In this document: positions 8,621 through 18,214 of the stretch, piece after piece
Position numbering within the stretch: the first letter of the stretch is position 1
Layout: each line of letters opens with the position of its first letter
Source: Bifidobacterium mizhiense
Lineage (GTDB): Bacteria; Actinomycetota; Actinomycetes; Actinomycetales; Bifidobacteriaceae
Reading direction: 5' to 3'
Assembly: GCF_020884755.1 (NCBI RefSeq)
Contig: NZ_BPWE01000002.1
Coordinates: forward strand, 1-64,000
DNA: 64,000 nucleotides
Notes under the pieces: generated by a model
The model's input: only the letters and a program-made list of their open reading frames with translations
What the model was told of the DNA's origin: nothing
Databases searched by the model: none
Program-made: the position numbers and the translations under genes

Positions 8621-9929
8621 GCTTTTTCGGAGTCGTGGAGCTTCGTCAGCATAGCTAATATGCTAAAGCCCCTCCGCCCGGTCTGCACTGCAAGACCATC
8701 CCATCCATCTGCTGGTGCTCTACCTCGCTGATACCCAAGGCCAGCCTCGCCTTTTTGCTGCACGCGGCCAAATGTCAATGACCACGTGCGTCAACCATGG
8801 AAATAGAAAGTGAAGGAGCCGCCGTGTTCAGTGCCATCCCGCTGTCCCTTGCTTGTTTTCTGACATCTTACCGCAGACCGGTAGGCTTGAGAAGAACTAT
8901 CGCCGTTGAAGTCTGGTCTCAAGGAGATCTCAGTGCAGTCCGTCTAAACGTATCAAAAGAACACAAATCCAAAGTCTGTTCTTGGCGCCTCGCGCCCAAG
9001 TCAAGACTCTGGTTTTTCAGGTCTTTCGAGCCCTCTGGTCAATCTCGGCCCTGCGCAGACGCATCTCGTCGAACTCCTTTTAGAGCTCTTCAAAGAACTC
9101 CTCCTCGTCCCCTGACGGTTAGGATCCATATGTCGCTCTGAGCCCGGGACGACAGACAGGGGCTCCCCCGCTCGACTTTCGCCGCCACTTCCTGCATCTG
9201 CTGAAGTTCCGCCTTGCTGATATCCAATGCCATCCCGGCCTTCCTATTCCTATACTTACATCTCGTTGTGCAGCTCGATAAAATACCATCAATATAGTCG
9301 ACAGTATGCGGTGGCCTTGTTCTAGAAGGCAATGTAACCCGATGCTCAGCCATCTTAACCACGACCTGGATATAGTTCTAAAGCCTGCTTTGTCAAACCC
9401 GGGTATAACAAAGACCATAGCTTCACCGAGCCCTCTCCCCCCGGATCTGCACAATTGGAGATATTAACTACAGCGTATCTAATTTCATTAGGGCGTAGTG
9501 CATGAGTGCTTGCCATGTTAGATAATACCAATCACAAAACAGTAATATTAAAATACTTATAATTATCTTGTATCTTCTTAAATCAAACGTGCGACGCGAA
9601 TATTGAGTGCGTCACGCGTGCAATTCGCGGTACAAGGTCAAAATTTGATGCATAAGCATCCCGAGAGTGAATCTCCAGCATTTAGTGTCGATAATATCTA
9701 GTTGTCATCTCTGTAAGCCGTACCTGCGTCAGAACTTATATAGGACAGCATTCAATTAATTTACTATTGGCCTCTGTCATCGTACATCACGATATCAAAT
9801 CTTTTTCATATGGTTGTCCAATGTAAGAGAAAACACAGCTCTGCAACGTGTCATAATGCAAATTCGAAAAGAGGAACACTTCCTGTGCAACAAAATTATC
9901 CGCCGGTATTGTCCTGTAGACATCAGTGA
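8621..9929. other. Decayed region with two related minus-strand gene remnants
   Basis: No intact gene is supported. On the minus strand, translation near 9240-9190 gives KAGMALDISKAELQQMQE, and translation near 8755-8690 gives KARLALGISEVEHQQMDG, two recognisably related segments. Downstream of the first, near 9115-9025 and in a different frame, acidic/basic coding-like text (DEEEFFEEL, stop, KEFDEMRLRRAEIDQRARKT) is broken by a stop and a frame change. This looks like two decayed copies of one small unknown gene. The remainder, up to 9929, is AT-rich with no feature I can name. Confidence 0.4.
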
Positions 9930-10130
9930 ATGGAAACGGACATGCCGGATCAGCAGTACGCCGGAAAGCCGGATGACAGGACTTCCAACAGCAGGAGAAA
10001 TCGACTATAGGTGCGGATGGATGTTGAAACAGCTAGTAAATATAAAATTCAGACTGCTGTCGAACAGGTGAAGCAAGAGAACGAACTTTTCAGCGATCAA
10101 TTCAACAAACTTGGAAAACCGGGCGACTGA
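9930..10130 (+). pseudogene. Small gene with an in-frame stop (remnant)
   Basis: From ATG 9930 the frame reads METDMPDQQYAGKPDDRTSN and reaches a TAG at 10008. It continues in the same frame with coding-like, helix-prone sequence (MDVETASKYKIQTAVEQVKQ, then ENELFSDQFNKLGKPGD) to a TGA at 10128. The downstream half is more convincing than the upstream half. Read together, this is 66 codons interrupted by one stop. A strong intrinsic terminator follows 70 bases later, which supports a former transcription unit. The family is not recognised. Confidence 0.35.
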
Positions 10131-10201
10131 TTACTGGGCTTCAACGCCCTGTTCTGTTTCTTGCCTCTGATGTCTCAGTAGGCCTGACAGAATCTCACAC
10201 C

Positions 10202-10236
10202 AAAAAAGCGACTGGCTTATGTAGTCGCCGTTTTTT
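10202..10236 (+). terminator. Rho-independent terminator
   Basis: GCGACT and AGTCGC form a stem around a 9-base loop, with a T6 run directly after (10231-10236) and an A6 run before it, so it could act in both directions. It closes the decayed unit upstream of the DUF4062 gene. Confidence 0.75.
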
Positions 10237-10524
10237 GGTACTCCTTGTTGTTGTACTCGTTATCACTTACATTCTTATAAATCTAGTGCTTATGAAAAGC
10301 ACATTTACTTTTTCACTGCATCTTTTGATAACCGAGACGGGACAGTTCACCAGCGAAATTCTGAATAGTTTGGCTAAGAAACACAGCAGCAATCTTAGAA
10401 GACTGAAGAACATATATATTAGAGGAGCCGCCGCTGTCGGAATTGAATGTCTCACATACGCCTTGGCCCTAATGTAACACCTTTGCTTCTTATGCCCAGG
10501 ACTCTGAACTTTTAGCCTTAGCGA

Positions 10525-10530
10525 TATAAT
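10525..10530 (+). promoter_or_regulatory. TATAAT -10 box six bases before a start codon (leaderless transcript)
   Basis: A perfect TATAAT ends six bases before ATG 10537, so transcription should begin at or next to the start codon. No ribosome site is present. The arrangement predicts a leaderless mRNA, which is common in Actinobacteria. Confidence 0.5.
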
Positions 10531-10536
10531 TTTCCT

Positions 10537-11574
10537 ATGGACGACAATAAGCAAAAGAAAATAGATCAAATCGCAGATGATTTCAAGGACCAGCTGACAA
10601 ATCATATTGATTACGGCGATCATGACGATAAATTGCTTCTTTCAGCGTACAAGAATGATCGAGGTTACTCTGATTCGTTGGCTTCGTTCCTGTCCGCTGC
10701 TCAAATTCGATTGGCGTCAAGAGTCGATAAATTTAATAATTTTATTGAGTATCATGAGAAAATGAAACCGGGCACGCAACAAAGTATTCTGGATGGGTTG
10801 GAAAAGGTGCTAAAAACTCTACAAGATTTCTGCCAATCCATAGATGCCGAGACTGGTTATAAGCTACAACCCGATAGGTATTTTCAGGAGGAGCAGATTA
10901 AAAGTGCCTTGAATGTTCTGCGGAATTCTACTTCGTCCAAGATTCCTTCGGATATGAATCAATTCAACGTATACAATTTCAAATCCCATCCCATGTTTGC
11001 AGTGGAGCCCGATGTAAAGACGAAAGAAAGAAACGAGCACAAACTCTACACGGTATTCGTCAGCTCGACTTACAAGGACATGAAGGACATTCGCAGAGCT
11101 GTGCTTACAAAGTTGAATTCCTCCAGGAACTACATACCGATCGGCATGGAAGACTTCACGGCCTCCGACAGCGACCAACTCAACTACATCAGCGACCGAC
11201 TCAAAGACACCGACATCTACGTGCTAATCCTGGGCGGTAAGTACGGCACCCTCACCCCCGAGGATCACATGAGTTACACGCAGAAGGAGTACGAGATGGC
11301 CGTGCAAGATCCCAATATCATGGTGCTGTCCTTCGTATGTAAGAACCCCGAAGACCTACCTGCTAAGAGACGCTGGCAAAACGATGAGGAACACAAACAC
11401 CTTGAAGAGTTTCGCCAAAAGGTATTGAACTCCGGCAAATTGGTCAAACTCTGGGAAGCAAACGACGATGATTGTGCGGAGCATATAGCCTTCGAGATCT
11501 ACCGGTCTCTGATACTCGGAAACAAAGACAATCTACGCGGCTGGATCAGGGGAGTGTCAGCACACTCTTGCTAA
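10537..11574 (+). CDS. DUF4062-domain protein (possible defence/NTPase-associated)
   Basis: A 345-residue cytoplasmic protein. Residues 1-165 are a largely helical N-terminal region without known motifs. Residues about 168-270 carry the DUF4062 signature: YTVFVSSTYKDMKDIRRAV, then PIGMEDFTASDSDQ, then DTDIYVLILGGKYGTL and YTQKEYEMA. DUF4062 has a TIR/SIR-like nucleotide-binding fold and usually sits at the N-terminus of larger signalling or defence ATPases. Here it lies near the C-terminus and no ATPase follows. Low GC and an isolated position in a decayed region suggest horizontal acquisition. A role in phage defence or stress signalling is inference only. Confidence 0.75.
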   Translation: MDDNKQKKIDQIADDFKDQLTNHIDYGDHDDKLLLSAYKNDRGYSDSLASFLSAAQIRLASRVDKFNNFIEYHEKMKPGTQQSILDGLEKVLKTLQDFCQSIDAETGYKLQPDRYFQEEQIKSALNVLRNSTSSKIPSDMNQFNVYNFKSHPMFAVEPDVKTKERNEHKLYTVFVSSTYKDMKDIRRAVLTKLNSSRNYIPIGMEDFTASDSDQLNYISDRLKDTDIYVLILGGKYGTLTPEDHMSYTQKEYEMAVQDPNIMVLSFVCKNPEDLPAKRRWQNDEEHKHLEEFRQKVLNSGKLVKLWEANDDDCAEHIAFEIYRSLILGNKDNLRGWIRGVSAHSC

Positions 11575-12099
11575 TTAAGGCTGTTCGAGTCCGGCAAAGA
11601 TTTACAGCATCATACATCCAAAACAAGAGTCGTCCGATACTGCCCAGCAACTTTAACCTGAGTGCCACAAACCTATCCGCAATGAGGTCGTCTCATACTG
11701 AGGGGATTGTACCCTGCTTGTGGCTGATCTGAAAGATGGCAATATCCGATAGCCTATTCGCAATTCCTAGAGAGGGGGATCGCAATTAGTGTGTCGGCAT
11801 TCGCAAACAACAGCCACACCATCAACGCCCGAATCGCCACTAGCTTCATCATCTCGCCAAGCCACATCCTCCCCACTAGCCACCTCTTCCCCCCCTCTGC
11901 ATTCCACATCAGAGGAAACCGACACCGAAGACAGAGCTGCCTATAACCTTCTACAAACGTGTTCAAATACCAATACACCGTCACTTGCGCTTATGCTAAT
12001 GTGTCATTAGTGGCCAAAGTTGTCTTCGGCGCTTGACTCGTCGAATGTTGGGGATAATCGACAATGCGGCTGCGATTCCTGGGGAAGGGGATCATACTA
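11575..12099. other. Intergenic region before the surface-protein array, with a possible linker relic
   Basis: In one plus-strand frame, 11789-12010 reads TPSTPESPLASSS, then SPLATSSPP and STSEETDTEDRA. This resembles the Pro/Ser/Thr linker of the array proteins (M1 contains SPLATSSPLNP). It may be a scrap of a lost array member, although low-complexity sequence makes this uncertain. An AAGGGG ribosome site for M1 lies at about 12085-12090. Confidence 0.3.
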
Positions 12100-12309
12100 A
12101 TGCCTCGTCAGCACTCGAACATAGCGACTCGACCGGCCTTGCTGGTCAGCCTGATGCTGGCTATTATCCTACCCGCAAGCCTCCTGGTCTGCACTTATGC
12201 CACGGCAGACAACGCTGCAACCGAGTCCAGCGTGGCCGATGCAGTTGCGCCGACCACACAAGGAAATAGCGGGGGGGGGGGGGGGTCGTCAGACCCCTCA
12301 TGTAGCTAA
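12100..12309 (+). CDS. M1 signal-peptide leader ORF, closed after the G tract (OFF)
   Basis: ATG 12100 follows a GGGGAAGGGG ribosome site by nine bases. A basic N-terminus precedes the hydrophobic core LLVSLMLAIILPASLLVC and a cleavage-like region ATADNAA. The frame crosses the G15 tract as GGGGG, reads SSDPSCS and stops at TAA 12307-12309. The body frame continues one base off. With 14 or 17 G the two would join as a protein of about 1286 residues. An ATG at 12064 in the same frame is less likely because the ribosome site would fall inside the coding sequence. Confidence 0.75.
   Translation: MPRQHSNIATRPALLVSLMLAIILPASLLVCTYATADNAATESSVADAVAPTTQGNSGGGGGSSDPSCS
12271..12297 (+). repeat. M1 phase-switch: G15 tract plus hairpin
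   Basis: Fifteen G residues (12271-12285) run into GGGGTC-GTCA-GACCCC, a 6-bp stem with a 4-base loop. The length is a multiple of three, which sends the ribosome to TAA. A remainder of one would meet TAG a few codons later, and a remainder of two opens the body. This is the longest tract in the array. Confidence 0.85.
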
Positions 12310-15300
12310 GCAACAGTCCAGCAATTCTCCTGACATCACCACCCAGCCAACAGGAACTGCAAACACTCCTACAGCAACAATTCCTACTTCGCCATCTCCC
12401 CTGGCTACATCTTCCCCTCTGAATCCCGCACAGCCGGCCCCCTCCGTCTCTCCCACGCCGGACAAGACCAGCACCCCAGACGACAAAGTCAACGCCGGGC
12501 TGCAGGCGCGCGCCTCCACACCGCACACTGTCACCTTCAGCAATCCCCAAGGCACCGACACGACACAAACAGTAAATGATGGCGAGCGTGTAAAACGTCC
12601 AGCAGATCCGACTCGAAACGGCTACCTATTCGACGGGTGGTTCATTGGTGATACACCAGTAGCCTACGATTTCAGCAAACCAATCATCAACGATCTGAAG
12701 CTCACCGCCCATTGGAGCAAGGATTGGAGCATGAGCCCCGTGCAGGGACCGGCTTCTGGTGGCACGAAAGTCACACTGACCCCTCCTGGGCCGCGTGGAA
12801 TTCGCTTCAGCCAGGTCAGCGCAGGAAGAGGACACACCCTTGCAGTCGCCTCGGACGGCAACCTTTACTCTTGGGGAAGCAATGATTATGGCCAGCTCGG
12901 CGACGGGACAACAACTGAACGTCATGAACCGGTCCAGGTAAAGAAGCCCCAAGGCGTATCCCAGAATTTCACCTGGGTCCAAGCTTCAGCCGGATACATG
13001 TTCTCTTTTGGCCTAGGGTCAGACGGCAAGCTCTACAGCTGGGGCAACAATCTACACGGATACCTGGGAGACGGCACAACTAACGATCGCCACACTCCAG
13101 GCCCAGTAGCTCTACCACCGAATGTGCCGACAGGATTCACATGGAATCTGGTCGCAGCAGGCAGCCTGCATGCTCTCGGTTTAGGATCCAACGGCAAGCT
13201 CTACAGCTGGGGCAACAACCTATACGGATACCTGGGAGACGGCACTACTAACGATCGTTACACTCCCGTCCCTGTAATCCCGCCACCAAATGTGTCTGCC
13301 GGTTTTACTTGGAAGCAAATAAGCTGCTGGGGTTGGCATTCCCTGGCATTGGGATCGGATAACTGGCTCTACTCCTGGGGCTATAATGGAACTAATGAGC
13401 TGGGTATTGGAGGACCAACAGGATATCAACCCACACCCGTACGCGTAGCTGCACCGCAAAAAGCAGGTTCCGGATTCATTTGGGTAGAATCCAAAATGGG
13501 TGATTATTACTCTCTCGCCATCGGATCTGATGGCAACATATATGGTTGGGGATACGGAGCAAGCGGCAATATAGGCAATGGTGCTGTTGATAATGAGCCC
13601 AGTCCGACACAAGCTTTTAAACCCAGTGGAGCGCTCCCAGGATTCGTCTGGAAGCAGATCAGCAGTCTATCTTTTGCATCCCTGGCTATAGGTTCTGACG
13701 GGAATCTCTATTCCTGGGGAGGCAACGCAAACGGCCAGCTGGGTGACAACACCACTACTCAACGAAACACCCCTGTCAAAGTTGCAGCGCCGCCAAATAC
13801 ACCTTCTGGACTGACCTGGCTACAGGTAAGCGCCGGTTGGGACAACACATCCTTCGGTCTGGCTTCGGATGGCAACCTCTACTCCTGGGGCAACAACATA
13901 AACGGCCAGCTGGGCGACAACACCACCAGCGAACGACACGTCCCCGGCCGAGTGAACCTGCCCGGGACCATCACAGTCACCACCGTCAGCTTCGGCGGAT
14001 CGGCAGGTACGAACATAACCAAGAACGCGGATGGCACATGGAGCGTCACCACGCCCGCGCATGCGCGAGGAAAAGTGGACACGACCGTCTCATGGACGTT
14101 GAACGGCCAACAGCCGGACGCCCACCTGGCCTACAGATACCTAGACTCCTACACAGTCACATTTACTAGTGCGGACACCTCCTGCCCTGCACCCTCCGGG
14201 ATGCCCCCAAACCAGACCGTCACCGAAAGCAAACAGGCCAAACGCCCCTCCCCCGATCCGAAGGCAAACGGCTGCCTATTCGACGGATGGTTCATCAAAG
14301 ACGCTGGCAACGACTCCAAGATCGCCTACGACTTCAGTCAGCCCGTCACCGGCAACATCACCCTGGCCGCCCACTGGACCAAGATGGACAACCACTGGGC
14401 CCTGAACCCCGAAAAAGGCAACGTGCTCGGCGGCCAGCACGTGACCATCACCCCGCCTACAATCAACCGAGGCATCCGCTTCAACCAAGTCAGCGCCGGA
14501 GGCTACCAGACCGCGAGCGCCAACAGTTTCTCCATAGGAATCTCCAGCGACGGCAACGCCTATGCATGGGGAAGCAACAAGTACGGGCAGCTGGCTCAGA
14601 AACCGGCCGATGCCAGCATGCAGAAGGCCCCTGTCAGAGTTCCCCTGCCCGACGGCGTGGATTCCAGCTTTACCTACACGCAGGTTGCAGCCGGCGACTC
14701 GCACGTTCTGGCCATCGGATCCAATGGCATCCTCTACAGCTGGGGACGCAACGATCACGGGCAACTGGGTGACGGCACCACCACGGATCGGTACCAGCCT
14801 CAGCCCGTCAAGGACACCAGCGGCCAGCCATTCAAAGCCGTACAGGTCAGCGCCGGCTTCGCCGACTCGGCCGCCATCGACTCTGAAAGCCGCGTCTACA
14901 CCTGGGGCAGCGAAAGCACAGGCAAGGGGCAGGCACCTATATACAGCACAACCAGGAAGAACCCGGCACCAGCCGCCGACCCGGACAATCCGGGACAGAG
15001 CTTGCGTGCGGTCCAGGTCAGCCTCAACTGGAGCTTCGTCATGGCCCTGGATGCCGACGGCAACGTGTACACATGGGGGTACAACACTAATGGCCAGCTC
15101 GGCAACAACACCAGTAACAGCACCAATTACGCATCCAATCCGGCCCGGCTGCCCAACCAGTCCTTCCAGGCTACCCAGATCAGCGCAGGAAGCTGGAACG
15201 CCTTGGCCATCGACACGGAGGGGAACACCTGGACCTGGGGATACAACGGATACGGCCAGCTGGGCGACGGCAGTACCAGCGACAAATATCAGCCTCAAAC

Positions 15301-15961
15301 TGTGCAAAACCCCACTAATACCAGCCAAAGTCTTAAAGCCACTCAGATCAGCGCGGGTGTGAATCATTCCCTTGCGGTCGGCCAGGACGGCAATCTCTGG
15401 GCATGGGGATTAAACAGCAACGGACAGCTGGGCATCGGCAGCACCGTCAATCAGACAAAGCCCACGCTTATCAAGGACCCCGCCAACAAGGCCCAAGCAT
15501 TCAAGGCCGTTCGAAGCAGCGCGGGGCAACTCCATTCACTGGCCATCAGGCAGGATGGTAACCTCTGGGCCTGGGGCGGCAACCAGTACGGACAGCTGGG
15601 CAACAATCAAACGGCAACCAAAAGCACGACACCCTTGGCGGTTGCTTTCGATCCGACGCCTCTGGTTCTCACTGGCGTCAAGTTCGGCGGCATCCCCGGG
15701 ACCAGCCTGTACCGGAACGACGACGGCACCTGGAGCATCACCAACCCACCCCATGACGCAGGACACGTCGATGTGGCCGTCGACTGGACCATCGACCAAG
15801 TCGCGCAGACGACCGCACACCTGGGCTACACCTACGAGGGCATCCTGCCCATGGCCGGCAGCACCGGCCTCCTTGTCCTACTCGCCACAGGACTGCTGGC
15901 CGCTGCAGGCGCCACAGCAGCAGCCTCACACCAGCGGGAAACCAGCAGCCGCCGCCACTAA
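12272..15961 (+). CDS. M1: double RCC1-propeller surface protein body, LPMAG anchor (out of frame with its signal)
   Basis: The body frame runs from the G tract to TAA. In order it has: a Ser/Thr/Pro linker; an InlB B-type repeat (about 12523-12720, ending DGWF...AHW); a TIG-like strand pair; seven RCC1 blades (about 12809-13960, each with a YSWGxNxxGxLG-like core); a TIG-like segment; a second B-repeat (about 14149-14385); seven more blades (about 14476-15650); a TIG-like segment; sorting motif LPMAG (15845-15859); a hydrophobic helix; and a short charged tail. RCC1 blades form ligand- or protein-binding propellers, and B-repeats are rigid spacers in Gram-positive adhesins, so a wall-anchored adhesin is inferred. 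An in-frame ATG at 12197 is not credible as the start: the text after it is the signal peptide read in the wrong frame. Confidence 0.85.
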   Translation, partial: GGGGGRQTPHVAKQQSSNSPDITTQPTGTANTPTATIPTSPSPLATSSPLNPAQPAPSVSPTPDKTSTPDDKVNAGLQARASTPHTVTFSNPQGTDTTQTVNDGERVKRPADPTRNGYLFDGWFIGDTPVAYDFSKPIINDLKLTAHWSKDWSMSPVQGPASGGTKVTLTPPGPRGIRFSQVSAGRGHTLAVASDGNLYSWGSNDYGQLGDGTTTERHEPVQVKKPQGVSQNFTWVQASAGYMFSFGLGSDGKLYSWGNNLHGYLGDGTTNDRHTPGPVALPPNVPTGFTWNLVAAGSLHALGLGSNGKLYSWGNNLYGYLGDGTTNDRYTPVPVIPPPNVSAGFTWKQISCWGWHSLALGSDNWLYSWGYNGTNELGIGGPTGYQPTPVRVAAPQKAGSGFIWVESKMGDYYSLAIGSDGNIYGWGYGASGNIGNGAVDNEPSPTQAFKPSGALPGFVWKQISSLSFASLAIGSDGNLYSWGGNANGQLGDNTTTQRNTPVKVAAPPNTPSGLTWLQVSAGWDNTSFGLASDGNLYSWGNNINGQLGDNTTSERHVPGRVNLPGTITVTTVSFGGSAGTNITKNADGTWSVTTPAHARGKVDTTVSWTLNGQQPDAHLAYRYLDSYTVTFTSADTSCPAPSGMPPNQTVTESKQAKRPSPDPKANGCLFDGWFIKDAGNDSKIAYDFSQPVTGNITLAAHWTKMDNHWALNPEKGNVLGGQHVTITPPTINRGIRFNQVSAGGYQTASANSFSIGISSDGNAYAWGSNKYGQLAQKPADASMQKAPVRVPLPDGVDSSFTYTQVAAGDSHVLAIGSNGILYSWGRNDHGQLGDGTTTDRYQPQPVKDTSGQPFKAVQVSAGFADSAAIDSESRVYTWGSESTGKGQAPIYSTTRKNPAPAADPDNPGQSLRAVQVSLNWSFVMALDADGNVYTWGYNTNGQLGNNTSNSTNYASNPARLPNQSFQATQISAGSWNALAIDTEGNTWTWGYNGYGQLGDGSTSDKYQPQTVQNPTNTSQSLKATQISAGVNHSLAVGQDGNLWAWGLNSNGQLGIGSTVNQTKPTLIKDPANKAQAFKAVRSSAGQLHSLAIRQDGNLWAWGGNQYGQLGNNQTATKSTTPLAVAFDPTPLVLTGVKFGGIPGTSLYRNDDGTWSITNPPHDAGHVDVAVDWTIDQVAQTTAHLGYTYEGILPMAGSTGLLVLLATGLLAAAGATAAASHQRETSSRRH

Positions 15962-15981
15962 GCTCTTTGCCCGAGTAAGCG

Positions 15982-16019
15982 GGGTGGCCCCGCAAACCCC
16001 CAAGATTGCGGAGCCACCC
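15982..16019 (+). terminator. M1 terminator hairpin
   Basis: GGGTGGCCCCGC and GCGGAGCCACCC pair with one mismatch, followed by T-rich sequence. The same stem closes M2 to M4, with shorter versions after M5 and M6. Confidence 0.75.
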
Positions 16020-16401
16020 TATTTCTTCAATCTCCTTCAATCTCCTCCTTTGTTCCCCGACTGGAGCTTCCTCTTAAGCAGGGCCAACAGTCTTCTGTCA
16101 TAGGCCAGCTACTGTATACACCAGCTATTGCCACGCCCACCGGGACCCTGAAGGCTTGCGCCTGCGGAATCACTAAGCCAAGGCTACGGCCAACCAAGGC
16201 ATAGCGGCATAGACAGCATCCTGTCCCGCTCGCACTTAAACAACCCCCCCGGGTCTTCTTCGTTGAAGAGTAATTATCGGATTCCCAACACTGCTGAGGT
16301 AAGCATAATACTTCCAAGACGATGCGAGGCGTATATCCCCACCACGCCACGTCAGAATATCCGAGAGCTGGCACAGTCCACAAGAATCATGGTGAGACTG
16401 A
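16020..16401. other. Intergenic region between M1 and the ABC operon
   Basis: No frame or RNA gene is supported. It ends at the palindromic operator of the ABC-TetR operon. Confidence 0.3.
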
Positions 16402-16440
16402 GTAGTTAACAATGTTATTATAGTTTACATTGTTAACTAC
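16402..16440. promoter_or_regulatory. Perfect 13-bp inverted repeat operator before the ABC-TetR operon
   Basis: GTAGTTAACAATG (16402-16414) and its exact complement CATTGTTAACTAC (16428-16440) flank a 13-base spacer holding a TATAGT -10-like box (16419-16424). A TetR repressor bound here would cover the promoter. The TetR encoded at the end of this operon is the obvious candidate. Confidence 0.7.
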
Positions 16441-16463
16441 CAACAATCATCAGGAGGTGTATC

Positions 16464-17435
16464 TTGCAACCCGCAAAAAACGATTCGGGGGAATATGCCC
16501 TGTCTTGTCGCCAGGTGCGCAAATCATTCGGAAGCAGGCAGGTGCTCAAGGGTGTGGATCTTGAAGTCAGGCGCGGCAGCATCCTGGGCCTGCTGGGCAG
16601 GAACGGGGCAGGCAAGTCAACCCTGATCTCGGCCTTGACAGGGCTGGGTGCGCCAGACTCAGGCCACATCTCAGTAGAGGGGCACAACCCCTATCGGACC
16701 CCCTCGCGCATCTTCGGCCGGGTCATCGGACTCGCACCCCAAGACCTGGGCATCTATCCCCACCTCAGCGTCCGAGACAACCTGCGTGGCATGGCCGGCC
16801 TGCAAGGGCTGAATACCAAGCAGGGCAGCAGAAGGGCCGACGAACTGATAGAGCTCATGGGATTGGGGTCCCAGTCAGGAACATCAGCCGAAAATCTCTC
16901 AGGAGGGCAGAAACGACGCCTTCACACTGCTATGGCCATGGTCCACAATCCCCCGGTGCTCTTCCTGGACGAGCCGACAGTCGGAGCGGACGTGGAGGCG
17001 CGCGCCAGAATACTGGACATGGTCAAGGCCATGAGCCGGCAGGGCACCACCATCATCTACACCACCCACTACCTGAAGGAGCTGGAAGCAATGGGCGCGG
17101 ACCTGGCCTTTCTGATCGACGGGCGGATCCAGGTCCATGGTTCTCTGCAGGAGGTGCTCCACAAATATGCCCGGGCATCCCTGCGTATCTCCTTCGTCGG
17201 TCAGACCCCAGGCCAGATCCCCGGATGGCAGATGATCGAGGGGTTCCTGGAGCCCGACCACCCAGTGTCCAGTCCGGAGCAGGAGCTGGCCCGCCTTTTG
17301 CAGGAGCCGGTCATGAAAAAGGCCCGTCTGTCGTCGATTACCATCGTCCAGCCGGACATCGAATCGGCCTACATGACCGTCATGGGCACATCCTCAAGCG
17401 ATCCTGCCGGGTCACGAGCATGGGAAGACAGGTGA
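16464..17435 (+). CDS. ABC exporter ATP-binding protein
   Basis: A 323-residue cytoplasmic ATPase. TTG 16464 is taken as the start because AGGAGGTG sits directly upstream and homology begins soon after. Landmarks are Walker A GRNGAGKS (residues about 45-52), Q-loop LAPQDLG, signature LSGGQKRR, Walker B VLFLDEP with the D-loop following, and the H-loop as TTH. The C-terminal ~90 residues form the extension seen in drug- and bacteriocin-type exporters. It is followed closely by an ABC-2 permease and a TetR gene, so it probably powers export of a small toxic compound sensed by that TetR. The substrate is unknown. Confidence 0.92.
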   Translation: MQPAKNDSGEYALSCRQVRKSFGSRQVLKGVDLEVRRGSILGLLGRNGAGKSTLISALTGLGAPDSGHISVEGHNPYRTPSRIFGRVIGLAPQDLGIYPHLSVRDNLRGMAGLQGLNTKQGSRRADELIELMGLGSQSGTSAENLSGGQKRRLHTAMAMVHNPPVLFLDEPTVGADVEARARILDMVKAMSRQGTTIIYTTHYLKELEAMGADLAFLIDGRIQVHGSLQEVLHKYARASLRISFVGQTPGQIPGWQMIEGFLEPDHPVSSPEQELARLLQEPVMKKARLSSITIVQPDIESAYMTVMGTSSSDPAGSRAWEDR

Positions 17436-17440
17436 GCGCC

Positions 17441-18208
17441 ATGCGGTTTAACGGTTACCTGGCAGCATTCCGCCTCAATTTCAAAATCGAGCTGCGAAGC
17501 ATCTGGCTGCAGGCGGTCATCGTGGCCATTCCCCTGATCATCATTCCCTTCATGCTGCCCTCCTACCGGGACTCCCTGCGGGCCCAGGGGCATCTGGGCG
17601 CCAATGGATCCGAGCAGGCGCTTCCGGGGTTCGCCATCCTTTTCGCCATGTTCTCCCTGCAGCTGGTCCTCCAACTGTTCTTCCAGGAGCACGAATGGCA
17701 CACCTGGGACAGGATGCGGGTGTCAGCGGTCTCCCTCCTCGACCTGGTCATGGCCAAGCTGAGCGTGTCTTCCATGGTGCAGGTGGTCCAGGTCGCTCTG
17801 GTCATGCTGATCGGGACGGCGCTCTACCACTATCGGCCCAATGGATCAGTCCTGGCCCTGGCCGCGGTCTGCCTGCTCATTTCGATTGTACTGACCCTCT
17901 TCGGCCTGTTGCTCTACATCTTCTCGTCCTCCCAGAACATGGCCATGTCCTTCAACAATATCCTCGGCATGCTCCTGGCTGGCATGGGCGGAGCCCTCAG
18001 CCCTGTCTCCGGATTCCCGGACTGGGCACAGAAGCTGGCCAAGGGCAGTCCCGTCTACTGGGCCATGGATGCCGTAGGAAAAATCAATTTCGACCATGCC
18101 GGAATGGCGGATGTATGGCCTGATCTGCGTATCCTGCTGGCCTTCCTGCTCGCCCTGGCTCTCCTGGCAACGGTACTATTCAAGAGAGGAGTACAGCGGA
18201 AGGAGTGA
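17441..18208 (+). CDS. ABC-2 type exporter permease
   Basis: A 255-residue membrane protein with six predicted helices: AVIVAIPLIIIPFML; GFAILFAMFSLQLVLQLFF; VVQVALVMLIGTAL; VLALAAVCLLISIVLTLFGL; MSFNNILGMLLAGMGGALSP; and ILLAFLLALALLATVLF. The conserved gate-like SPVSGFPDWAQKLAKGSPVYW region lies before the last helix, as in ABC-2 permeases. ATG 17441 is preferred: AGGTGAG sits just upstream and it begins five bases after the ATPase stop. The frame is open further upstream and ATG 17420 is an alternative. It pairs with the preceding ATPase as a half-transporter that would dimerise. Confidence 0.88.
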   Translation: MRFNGYLAAFRLNFKIELRSIWLQAVIVAIPLIIIPFMLPSYRDSLRAQGHLGANGSEQALPGFAILFAMFSLQLVLQLFFQEHEWHTWDRMRVSAVSLLDLVMAKLSVSSMVQVVQVALVMLIGTALYHYRPNGSVLALAAVCLLISIVLTLFGLLLYIFSSSQNMAMSFNNILGMLLAGMGGALSPVSGFPDWAQKLAKGSPVYWAMDAVGKINFDHAGMADVWPDLRILLAFLLALALLATVLFKRGVQRKE

Positions 18209-18214
18209 GAAAGC

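Noticed and set aside
8797-9141. A 114-codon plus-strand frame
   Set aside because: It overlaps the better-supported decayed minus-strand text and is rich in Arg, Ser and Pro without a motif.
12197-12270. ATG 12197 as the start of M1 (likewise ATG 23368 for M3 and 27443 for M4)
   Set aside because: The text before the tract is the signal peptide read in the wrong frame, and it gives no export signal.
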